Source: Propionibacteriaceae bacterium (GTDB taxonomy: Bacteria > Actinomycetota > Actinomycetes > Propionibacteriales > Propionibacteriaceae). From it: a stretch of DNA of 64,000 nucleotides. Both the position numbers and the translations under genes were made by a program. The notes under the pieces are model-generated. The model was not told the DNA's origin and ran no database searches. It worked only from the letters and a program-made list of their open reading frames with translations. Location: assembly GCA_031267645.1 (NCBI GenBank), contig JAIRYW010000014.1, positions 1 through 64,000 of the forward strand. The letters are read 5' to 3'. This document shows, piece after piece, positions 50,153 to 57,376 of the stretch (the first letter of the stretch is position 1; each line of letters begins with the position of its first letter).

Positions 50153-51211
50153 ATGGTGACTGGTAATGGTTCGCGGGGTCCGTGGGCGGGGTCGTTCGTG
50201 GCTTTGGGGTTGGTGTGCGCTTTGGCGGTCGGGGTCGGTGTGGGGTTGTTGGTGGTGCCGGCGGCGGTCCCGTTGGATTTGGCGGCTGGGGCGCGGCCGA
50301 CCAGCGCGGCGGTGTCGGGTCAGGTGTTCGACGATGAGCGGACGGTCAAGGCGACCTTCGAGGTGTCGGGTCGGATTCCTTTGGTGACAGGCGCGCGCGG
50401 GGTGGTGACGGGCACCGCCTTGACCGGGCCGGGGCGGTTGGCCTCGGGCCAAGTGGCTTTGTGGGTCGATGGTTTGGCGGTGGTGGCTCTGCACACCGGG
50501 ACGCCGTTCTACCGTGATTTGGCGGTGGGGGCGCGGGGACCGGATGTGGCGGGGCTGAACGCGGAGTTGGAGCGGTTGGGTCTGCTGGCGGCAGGGGCGG
50601 GCGATCTTTTCAGCCAGGCCACGCGGGCGGCTTGGCAGGAGTTGCAGACTCGGGCGGGGTCGGGGGAGCGTAAGGCTGAGTTGACCTTGGATCGGGTGGT
50701 GTGGTTGCCGGCGGTGGAGACGACGGTGGCTCTGTGGTCGGTCGTGTTGGGCGGACCGGTGCCGGCGGACGGGCTGTTGGGGCAGGTCGACGGGGTCTTG
50801 ACCCAGATCGGGTTGAGCTTGGCGGCCGAGGGTGAGCTGGTCGAGGGCGAGCGAGTCTTGCGTTTGTACGGCTTGGAGATTCAGGTGGCTGGTTTGGAGC
50901 CGGTGACCGACCCGGCCTTTTTGGCGGCGGTGGCAGGCACGGACGAGTTCCACAATCTGATGTTGCAGCCGGAGGTCAGACAGGCTTCGGGCCAGGTCCG
51001 GTTGGTGGAGGGTATCGCGGCTTGGCGGGTGCCGCCGACGGCTCTGTTCGGGATCGAGGGTCGGCTGGGTTGTGTCGAGGCGGGCGGCCGGGCGGTGCCG
51101 GTCCGCGTCTTGGGGTCGAGCATGGGGGCCAGCCTGGTGCAGGCGGAGGAGCCGCTGACCGAGGTGGCGGTGGGGGTCGGCGTCAGTCTGACTGATTGTC
51201 CGAGGCCATGA
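50153..51211 (+). CDS. peptidoglycan-binding adaptor of an ABC efflux system
   Basis: 352-residue membrane-anchored protein: one N-terminal hydrophobic segment (residues about 12-42), an outside beta-rich region, and a PG_binding_1-like domain near 120-165 (YRDLAVGARGPDVAGLNAEL, ATRAAWQELQ). This layout is that of the adaptor (HlyD/MacA-like) subunits that accompany an ATPase and an FtsX-like permease in actinobacterial efflux systems. It overlaps the ATPase gene by four bases. Codon use drifts between the lipoprotein array and the GC-rich backbone. Cargo unknown; the neighbouring secreted peptide or lipoproteins are candidates (inference). Confidence 0.72.
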   Translation: MVTGNGSRGPWAGSFVALGLVCALAVGVGVGLLVVPAAVPLDLAAGARPTSAAVSGQVFDDERTVKATFEVSGRIPLVTGARGVVTGTALTGPGRLASGQVALWVDGLAVVALHTGTPFYRDLAVGARGPDVAGLNAELERLGLLAAGAGDLFSQATRAAWQELQTRAGSGERKAELTLDRVVWLPAVETTVALWSVVLGGPVPADGLLGQVDGVLTQIGLSLAAEGELVEGERVLRLYGLEIQVAGLEPVTDPAFLAAVAGTDEFHNLMLQPEVRQASGQVRLVEGIAAWRVPPTALFGIEGRLGCVEAGGRAVPVRVLGSSMGASLVQAEEPLTEVAVGVGVSLTDCPRP

Positions 51212-51858
51212 CCGGATCGGTCGGGGCCGACCGGCGAATGGTCCTCGGACTCGGCTTGGGGCACCGTTTCGAGGGCACCGATTGGCTGTTCCGCGACCTC
51301 GACTTCGAGCTGGGGCCGGGCTTGATCACAGGGGTTTGCGGGCCTTCTGGCTGTGGCAAGTCGACGCTGTTGTGGTTGTTGGCCGGCTGGGAGAAACCGG
51401 CTCGGGGACGAGTCGAACGGATCGGCGTGAAGAAGATCGGCTGGGTCTTCCAAAACCCCCACGGGGTGGCCCAACGCACCGCTTTGGACCACGTCGTCTT
51501 CCCCCTGCTGGCCCAAGGTCTGACCCGGCGTCGAGCCGAGGCCGAGGCGCTGGTTTTATTGGGTCGTTTCGGGCTGGCGGAGTTGGCCGCCCGTTCCTTC
51601 GCCGCCCTGTCCGGCGGTGAGGCGCAGCGGTTGATGTTGGCCCGGGCCACGGCCGCCGCGCCCGACCTGCTGTTGGTGGACGAGCCGACGGCCCAGTTGG
51701 ACGCCCGCACCGCCCGCTCGGTGGCGACCAGTCTGGGACAGATCGCGGCCAGCGGATCGGTGGTGGTGATCGCCACCCACGACCCGGGGGTGCGGGCGGC
51801 CTGCCATCGAGTCATCGATCTGGGCGCGGTCGAACCGAGTCTGGGGGCACAGACATGA
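51208..51858 (+). CDS. ABC transporter ATPase (MacB/LolD type)
   Basis: 216-residue ATPase: Walker A GPSGCGKST near residue 48, Q-loop VFQNPHG, signature LSGGEAQR near 134, Walker B LLLVDEPTAQLD, H-loop ATHDPGV. Its size fits the short ATPases of FtsX-like export or peptide-resistance systems (LolD/MacB, or lactococcin-972-group exporters). Start ATG 51208 overlaps the adaptor stop (ATGA), and its own stop overlaps the permease start, so the three proteins are made in a fixed ratio. Confidence 0.88.
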   Translation: MTGSVGADRRMVLGLGLGHRFEGTDWLFRDLDFELGPGLITGVCGPSGCGKSTLLWLLAGWEKPARGRVERIGVKKIGWVFQNPHGVAQRTALDHVVFPLLAQGLTRRRAEAEALVLLGRFGLAELAARSFAALSGGEAQRLMLARATAAAPDLLLVDEPTAQLDARTARSVATSLGQIAASGSVVVIATHDPGVRAACHRVIDLGAVEPSLGAQT

Positions 51859-52922
51859 GGCTGCGGTCGGTCTGTTCGGAGGCCTGGCGCGATCTGACCT
51901 CGGGCGCGGCCCGGGCCCTGCTCTGGGCGGCCTGCCTGATCGGCCTGTCCGGGGTGTTGGTGGCGGCCGACCTGTCGGTCATCGCCGGCCTGCAACAGGA
52001 CGCGGCCGCCTTCCAGGCCGGGGCCGCCAATCTGCGTGACATGCTGGCCGAAGGCCTGGTCGACGGCGCCGCCTGCGACCGGCTGACCGTCTCCGACTCG
52101 GTGGCGGCGGCCGGGGCGATCAAGCCCGGCCCGCCGATCCGACTGTTGGCCGCCCCGGACACGCCGGTGGGCAGCTTCGATGTCACCCCTGGCTTCGGGC
52201 CGGTGCTGGGTCTGGGCCAGCCGGTCGGCGTCGGCGTCTGGATCGATTCTGGCTTGGCCGAGACGATGGGTCTGGCGGTCGGCGACCGGCTGGCCAGCGA
52301 CCGGGGCGAACTGGAGATCGCCGGCGTCTTCGCTTGGCCGTCCGACGGCCGGGACGCCCGGCTCAGTTTCTCCGTCCTGGCCCCTCAGACTCCGCTGGAG
52401 CCGTACGACGAGTGCTGGGCCAAAGCTTGGCCGGTGGTCGACGACAACGACATCCTGCTGCGGGCCACCGCCCTGGTGGGCGACGACTCCAAACGACCGC
52501 CCTTGATCGACCAAGTGAACAAGAATTTTGGGTCTGAGCTGGACGCCCACGCCCTGTTCACCAGCCGCCCCACCCGCTGGGCGGTCTGGGTGGCCGGCCT
52601 GGTCGGGGTCGGCCTCGGTTTCGCCTTCATCCGGCGACGTCGGCTGGAGCTGGCCAGTTCGTTGCACTGCGGCCAACGCCTGGTCGACCAACTGTTGAGC
52701 CTGTCCGGGCAGACCTCGGCCTGGGCGCTGCCGGCTCTGTTGGTGACGGAGGTGGCAGCCGGCGTCCTGATCCGGGTCTGGGCCATGGCCGACCCCGGTG
52801 CGGTCTGGTCGACCGTGGCCGGCCTGCCGGTTTGGGCCGGGTCAGGGGCCTGGCTCGGAGCCATGGCGGCGGCCGGGCTGACCCGGGAGAAGCACCTCTT
52901 CCGTTACTTCAAGACCCGTTGA
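51855..52922 (+). CDS. FtsX-like ABC permease
   Basis: 355-residue membrane protein. One hydrophobic segment near residues 20-40 is followed by a large extracellular domain (about 45-235) and three more segments (about 240-262, 290-310, 318-342), the MacB/FtsX topology. The outside domain has two Cys pairs by eye (AACDRL, DECWAKAW). No classical FtsX motif is strong enough to name a subfamily. Third gene of the adaptor-ATPase-permease unit; the downstream gap holds the two-component promoter. Confidence 0.7.
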   Translation: MRLRSVCSEAWRDLTSGAARALLWAACLIGLSGVLVAADLSVIAGLQQDAAAFQAGAANLRDMLAEGLVDGAACDRLTVSDSVAAAGAIKPGPPIRLLAAPDTPVGSFDVTPGFGPVLGLGQPVGVGVWIDSGLAETMGLAVGDRLASDRGELEIAGVFAWPSDGRDARLSFSVLAPQTPLEPYDECWAKAWPVVDDNDILLRATALVGDDSKRPPLIDQVNKNFGSELDAHALFTSRPTRWAVWVAGLVGVGLGFAFIRRRRLELASSLHCGQRLVDQLLSLSGQTSAWALPALLVTEVAAGVLIRVWAMADPGAVWSTVAGLPVWAGSGAWLGAMAAAGLTREKHLFRYFKTR

Positions 52923-53017
52923 TCCACCTCGCCGGACCGGCTGAAGCGTCTGGCGGGGCCGGCTGAAGCGCCTCGTCGGTCGAGCCGCTCGACTGGCGTT
53001 CTGGCCCCGGTCCGGCC

Positions 53018-53039
53018 GGTTGACGTTCGGTTTATGTTC
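53018..53039 (+). promoter_or_regulatory. 11-bp direct-repeat box upstream of the response regulator
   Basis: GGTTGACGTTC is followed directly by GGTTTATGTTC. An 11-bp period overlapping the -35 is the layout bound by OmpR/PhoB-family activators. A matching box precedes the DrrA-like gene at 55301. Confidence 0.6.
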
Positions 53040-53162
53040 GAGGAGCACAATGGCCCGAACAGAGTCACCTCGCTCTCCGTCAGGGCCGAGCCGGCGGGCG
53101 GGAGGCACGGCTCGATCCAACCCTTCTGGGGACGGACGGGCCGATCAGCTTAAGGAGCAGAC

Positions 53163-53834
53163 GTGGGCGCGATCTTGGTGGTCGACGACGATCCCCACAT
53201 CCGCGAGCTGGTCCAGGCCTTGCTGTCCGGGGCCGGATTCGCCACGGCGGCGGCCGGGGACGGCCGTCAGGCCCTCCGGGCGCTGGGCCAGACCCAGATC
53301 GACCTCTGTGTGGTGGACGCCATGATGCCCCAGCTCGACGGCGTCGAGTTCTGCCGCTCCGCCCGCCGTTACCACCCCGAGCTGCCGCTGCTGATGCTGA
53401 CCGCCAAAGGCCAGCTCGGTGACAAGGTCCGGGGTTTCGAAGCCGGTGTCGACGACTACCTGGTCAAGCCCTTCGAAGGCCTCGAATTGATCGCCCGCGT
53501 CAAGGCCTTATTGCGCCGCTATCGCAAGGTGGTGGAGCAGACCGCGCCGGCCGGCCGCCTGGTCCTGGACGCCTCCAGCCACCTCGCCACCCTCGGCCAG
53601 GACCGCTTCGACCTGCCTTTGAAGGAGTTCGACCTGCTCTTCTTCTTGGCCAGCCACAAGGGTCGCACATTGACCCGCCGGCAGCTTCTGGATGAGGTCT
53701 GGGGCCTCGATTTCGACGGCAACGAGCGCACCCTGGACGTCCACATCAACCGCCTGCGCGACCGCTTCGGACCAGAGGCCGGCTTCCAGATCGTGACGGT
53801 GCGCGGACTCGGCTACCGCTTGGAGGACCGATGA
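53163..53834 (+). CDS. OmpR/PhoB family response regulator
   Basis: 223-residue response regulator. Receiver domain: acidic pocket Asp8-Asp9-Asp10 (VVDDDP), phospho-acceptor Asp52 (CVVDAMMP), Thr near 80 and Lys near 102 (DDYLVKPF). C-terminal winged-helix DNA-binding domain from about 125 (LPLKEFDLLFFLASHKGRTL, GNERTLDVHINRLRDR, VRGLGYRLE). Start GTG 53163 is behind AAGGAG. It overlaps the kinase gene by four bases. The direct-repeat boxes at 53018 and 55301 suggest it activates its own operon and the adjacent exporter (inference). Confidence 0.95.
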   Translation: MGAILVVDDDPHIRELVQALLSGAGFATAAAGDGRQALRALGQTQIDLCVVDAMMPQLDGVEFCRSARRYHPELPLLMLTAKGQLGDKVRGFEAGVDDYLVKPFEGLELIARVKALLRRYRKVVEQTAPAGRLVLDASSHLATLGQDRFDLPLKEFDLLFFLASHKGRTLTRRQLLDEVWGLDFDGNERTLDVHINRLRDRFGPEAGFQIVTVRGLGYRLEDR

Positions 53835-55054
53835 CGACGCCCCGGCCGGCCGAACCGCCCACCGCCCGGGATCCGGCCGTCTCGGACCGTCCCCTTCCAG
53901 ACCGTCCTTTTCCACGCCGGCCCACACCGGACCGTCCCCTTCTCGACCGTGCCGTCCCCGACTGGTCCGTCCCCGACCCGAGTTCCGGTCGGCGGCGACC
54001 AGGTCGGCGCCGGTCCGAGCGCGAACAGGAAGACCGGACCGACCGCACCGCCTTGGTCGGGCTGGTCGCCATCGTCTGGGCGGTGGTCGCTCTGGCCCTG
54101 GGTTGGCTGCTGACGGAGGCGATCTTCGGGGCTTTGGGCCGCCCCGGCCCTCTCCTGGCCCACCTGATCGCGGCCATACTGGGCGTCGTCCTGGCGGCAG
54201 CGGGCGGATCGACAGCGGCCAAGCTGGCTGGGCGGGGCCAAACCGCCGGCTGGGCCATCGGAGAACGCATCATGGAGGTGTTGGAACGGATCGGTCGCGG
54301 CGATTTCGACGTTCGGATCGACTATCCCGTCCAAGGGCCGTTCGCCGACGTGGTGGAGTCCGTCAACGACATGGCGCGCGAACTGGGCACCCTGGAGCAG
54401 CGCCGCCAAGACTTCATCTCCACCGTGTCGCATGAGATCCAGTCCCCCTTGACCTCCATCACCGGCTTCGCCGACCTGCTCCGACGGCCCGGCCTGGACC
54501 CGGACACCCGTCAGCACTATCTGGACGTCATCACGGCCGAATGCCGGCGGCTGTCCGAACTCGGAGCCAATCTGTTACGCCTGACCGCCCTCGACGACGT
54601 GGAACTGGACCGCCGCCGCTTCCGTCTGGACGAGCAGCTGCGCGACGTCATCTTGGCTCTGGAGCCGCAGTGGTCGGCCCGCGGCCTCGACCTGGAACTC
54701 GACGCCCCGGCCGCCGAAGTGGCCGGGGACCCGGACCTGCTGCGTCAGGTCTGGGCCAACCTGGTCCACAACGCCATCAAGTTCACGCCACCGGCCGGCC
54801 GGGTCGTGGTCCGGCTGCGGTCGGACCGCCCGACCGGCTGGCGGGTCGAGGTCGAGGACAGCGGGGACGGCATCTCGCCGGCTGATCTGCCGCATGTCTT
54901 CGAGCGCTTCTTCCGCGGCGACAAGGCCCGCACGGTGGGCGGCAACGGATTGGGGTTGGCCCTGGCCAAGCGGATCGCCGACCTGCACGGCGGGCGGATC
55001 GAGGTCGCCAGCCAGCCCGGCTGCGGCAGCCGTTTCACCGTCCGCCTGCCGTAG
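53831..55054 (+). CDS. sensor histidine kinase
   Basis: 407-residue membrane kinase. The first 70 residues are a cytosolic Asp-Arg-Pro-rich repeat region (DRPLPDRPF, PDRPLLDR and similar). Two hydrophobic segments (about 75-98 and 105-127) are separated by a very short outside loop, so it probably senses within the membrane. A HAMP-like linker (about 130-185), HisKA with His201 in VSHEIQSPL, and HATPase with N box (NLVHNAIKF), GDGIS and GNGLGLAL follow. It belongs to the intramembrane-sensing type often linked with DrrAB- or BceAB-like exporters. Partner of the upstream regulator. Confidence 0.93.
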   Translation: MTTPRPAEPPTARDPAVSDRPLPDRPFPRRPTPDRPLLDRAVPDWSVPDPSSGRRRPGRRRSEREQEDRTDRTALVGLVAIVWAVVALALGWLLTEAIFGALGRPGPLLAHLIAAILGVVLAAAGGSTAAKLAGRGQTAGWAIGERIMEVLERIGRGDFDVRIDYPVQGPFADVVESVNDMARELGTLEQRRQDFISTVSHEIQSPLTSITGFADLLRRPGLDPDTRQHYLDVITAECRRLSELGANLLRLTALDDVELDRRRFRLDEQLRDVILALEPQWSARGLDLELDAPAAEVAGDPDLLRQVWANLVHNAIKFTPPAGRVVVRLRSDRPTGWRVEVEDSGDGISPADLPHVFERFFRGDKARTVGGNGLGLALAKRIADLHGGRIEVASQPGCGSRFTVRLP

Positions 55055-55081
55055 CGCCGGGGTCCGGCCGTCGTAACCCTT

Positions 55082-55270
55082 CCAGTCCCGGTTCCGTCCG
55101 CCGGTCCGGTTCCGTCCATCGGTCCGGTTCCTCCCGTCAGCTCGGTTCCGCTCACCAGTCCGGTTCCTCCCGTCAGCTCGGTTCCGCCCACCGTTCCGGT
55201 TCCTCCCGTCAGCTCGGTTCCGCTCACCAGTCCGGTTCCGTCCGTCGGCTTGGTTCCGCCCACCATCCCC
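55082..55270. repeat. tandem repeat array of about 18/36 bp
   Basis: About ten units of CCGGTTCCTCCCGTCAGCT or CGGTTCCGCTCACCAGTC alternate as a 36-base higher-order unit between the kinase and the DrrA-like gene. The minus-strand frame (Gly-Thr repeats) has no start signal and is not taken as a gene. Copy number is likely variable. Confidence 0.85.
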
Positions 55271-55300
55271 GACCGCGCCCCATCAGAGCGGTTTTCCTCT

Positions 55301-55332
55301 GGTTGACATTGGGTTGATGCCGCGTTTACAGG
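55301..55332 (+). promoter_or_regulatory. promoter with 11-bp direct-repeat box, DrrA-like gene
   Basis: GGTTGACATTG (55301-55311) and GGTTGATGCCG (55312-55322) repeat at 11 bp. TTGACA (55303-55308) with an 18-base spacer to TACAGG gives a weak -10, as expected for an activator-dependent promoter. Confidence 0.6.
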
Positions 55333-55380
55333 AGCCGTTCAAGCTGAGCGGGTTCGTAACCGAAAGACGAGAGGTCAGCC

Positions 55381-56247
55381 ATGGCTGTGATAGAAGTCGA
55401 GAACCTGGTCAAGCGCTACAAGCGGGCCAAACAACCGTCGGTCAAGTCGGTCAGTTTCGAGGTGGCGGAGGGCGAATTCTTCGCCTTCCTGGGGCCGAAC
55501 GGGGCCGGCAAGACGACCACCATCTCGATCTTGACCACCACCTTGTCGAAGACGTCCGGGCGGGTCCGGATCGCGGGCTATGACATCGAGTCCGAGGACC
55601 GGCAGGTGCGCGATCACATCGGCATCATCTTCCAGCGGCCCAACCTGGACCGGACTCTGACGGCGGAGCAGAACATCCGCGTCCACTCCTGCCTCTACGG
55701 CATGTACGCCTATCGGCCGCTCTACCGCGCCATGCCGGCCGCCTACCGGGAGCGGGTCGAGCGCTTGGCCGATGTGGTCGGCGTGGGCGACGCCTTGTTC
55801 AAGCCGGTGGGCAAGCTGTCCGGCGGCATGCAGCGCAAATTCGAGGTGGTGCGCTCCTTGATGCACACCCCGCACGTCCTGTTCCTGGACGAGCCCACCC
55901 AGGGCCTCGACGCCGTCGCCCGCCACGACCTGTGGGACTACCTGGACCGGGTCCGCCGCCAGTGGGGCACCACCGTGTTCCTGACCACGCACTACATCGA
56001 CGAGGCCGAGGGCGCCGACACCGTCTGCCTGATCAACCGGGGCGAGATCGCGCTGTGTTGCCCGCCCCAAGAGATGAAGCGCCAGTTCGGGGCGGCCGAC
56101 CTGGAGGACGCCTACGTCGACTTCCTGCGCCGCGACGCCGGCTTCCAGGCCGACGGTGAGCCAGCCGTGGCGGCGCCGCCGCCGGATAGGGCCCCGGCCG
56201 AGCCGCCCGCCGCGACCCCGGCCCAAGGCGCCGGAGGCCGGTCATGA
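55381..56247 (+). CDS. ABC-2 type exporter ATPase (DrrA-like)
   Basis: 288-residue ATPase: GPNGAGKTT near residue 39, Q-loop FQRPNLDRTLT, signature LSGGMQRK near 142, Walker B VLFLDEPTQGLD, H-loop TTHYIDEAE, then an ADLEDAYVDF motif typical of daunorubicin-resistance-type ATPases. A Pro/Ala-rich tail of 40 residues follows. With the permease encoded next (four-base overlap) it forms an exporter for lipids, drugs or antimicrobial peptides. Proximity to the two-component genes and a shared promoter box suggest stress-induced expression. Confidence 0.93.
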   Translation: MAVIEVENLVKRYKRAKQPSVKSVSFEVAEGEFFAFLGPNGAGKTTTISILTTTLSKTSGRVRIAGYDIESEDRQVRDHIGIIFQRPNLDRTLTAEQNIRVHSCLYGMYAYRPLYRAMPAAYRERVERLADVVGVGDALFKPVGKLSGGMQRKFEVVRSLMHTPHVLFLDEPTQGLDAVARHDLWDYLDRVRRQWGTTVFLTTHYIDEAEGADTVCLINRGEIALCCPPQEMKRQFGAADLEDAYVDFLRRDAGFQADGEPAVAAPPPDRAPAEPPAATPAQGAGGRS

Positions 56248-57107
56248 GCCCGGCGCTGGTCCAAGGCCCGGACGGCCTGGCCGGCGGCCTGGCCCGACTG
56301 GTCCCGGCCCGCCGGTTGTCGCGAGCCGCCCGCGAGGTCAACGCGGTGGTGACGGTGGCCGCCCGCGACATCACCATCACGCTGGGCAGCCCCAGCGGAC
56401 TGGTCATGGGCTTGGCCATGCCGCTGCTGATGATGGGGATGATCGGCGGTATGTTGCGAGAGAACATGGCCGGCGGATTGGGCTTCGACTTCGGCCAGTT
56501 CATGCTGGTGGGGATGGTGGTCAACATGCTTTTCATGATGACCACCATGGGCATGGTCACGCTGGTGGACGACAGCGACGACAATTATTCTGCTGAACTG
56601 TTGGTCGCGCCGGTGTCGCGCTACTCGATCGTGGTGGGGAAGATCGTCGGATCGTCCTTCTTGGCCGTGGTCTCCTGCCTCGGGGTGCTGGTGGTCGGTC
56701 TGGCCATGGGCATCACGCTTGCGCTGTGGCAGTTGCTGGTGTTGCTGGCCTTGGCGCCGTTGATGTGTTTGTCCGGCGGGGCGCTGTCGATGATCATCAT
56801 GGGCGCGATCAAGAACAAGAAGACCGCCAACATGGCGGTCATGATGCTGACCTTTCCGCAGATGTTCCTGTCCGGCGTGATCATCCCGATCAGCCAGTCC
56901 AGCGGTCTGCTCTGGTTGCTGAGCCGTCTGATGCCGATGACGTATTGCGTGGACCTGGGGCGGGCCGTGGTCTGGGCCGGGCAGCCGGACTACGACGCGG
57001 TGGTGCAGTTCGACCCGGCGGTCAACCTGGCTTGTATAGCGGCCCTCACGGCGCTGTGCCTGGTGGTCGGCACCTTCCTCTACGCCCGCTCGGAGAAGAA
57101 TCGCTGA
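56244..57107 (+). CDS. ABC-2 type exporter permease (DrrB-like)
   Basis: 287-residue permease with six hydrophobic segments. The N-terminal cytosolic helix (RRLSRAAREVNAVVTVAARD) and the methionine-rich helix LVMGLAMPLLMMGMIGGML (about 50-68) are followed by DDNYSAELLVAPVSRYSIVVG, the coupling region of DrrB/Nod-type permeases, and IIPISQSSGLLWLLSRLMPM in the last third. Start overlaps the ATPase stop. Cargo unknown. Confidence 0.9.
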   Translation: MSPALVQGPDGLAGGLARLVPARRLSRAAREVNAVVTVAARDITITLGSPSGLVMGLAMPLLMMGMIGGMLRENMAGGLGFDFGQFMLVGMVVNMLFMMTTMGMVTLVDDSDDNYSAELLVAPVSRYSIVVGKIVGSSFLAVVSCLGVLVVGLAMGITLALWQLLVLLALAPLMCLSGGALSMIIMGAIKNKKTANMAVMMLTFPQMFLSGVIIPISQSSGLLWLLSRLMPMTYCVDLGRAVVWAGQPDYDAVVQFDPAVNLACIAALTALCLVVGTFLYARSEKNR

Positions 57108-57120
57108 CCTGGGTCCGGGG

Positions 57121-57310
57121 GATGTCGCCCCACGGGACCAGTGGCCAAAGGTCCGCTCCGGGCTCCGATCCTGGGGCGCCGAGGAGGAATGTCGCCCCCA
57201 CGGGACCGGTGCCCGAAAGGGCTCGTCGGGTTGGGGCGACGGCTGGATTCGGGTCACAGGGCCGGCCCCAGGCCTGGAATGACGGGCCAGTTCCGCCCGC
57301 CATTCCAGGC
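57121..57310. repeat. intergenic repeats and hairpin after the DrrB-like gene
   Basis: GATGTCGCCCCACGGGACC near 57120 recurs as ATGTCGCCCCCACGGGACC near 57189. Further on GCCTGGAATG (57272-57281) and CATTCCAGGC (57301-57310) pair perfectly and enclose a smaller GGGC/GCCC pairing, probably a terminator for the exporter operon. Confidence 0.6.
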
Positions 57311-57376
57311 GGCTGGCTTCCGCTGCGGCGCTGACAACGCTACGGTGCTGGTCAAGCGACCAGGAAGGTGGGCGAG

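Noticed and set aside
54745..55266. minus-strand frame with Gly-Thr repeats
   Set aside because: It is the translation of the tandem repeat plus the antisense of the kinase 3' end, without a start signal.
55082..55270. possible CRISPR array
   Set aside because: Units are contiguous and 18/36 bp with no unique spacers, and no cas genes are near.
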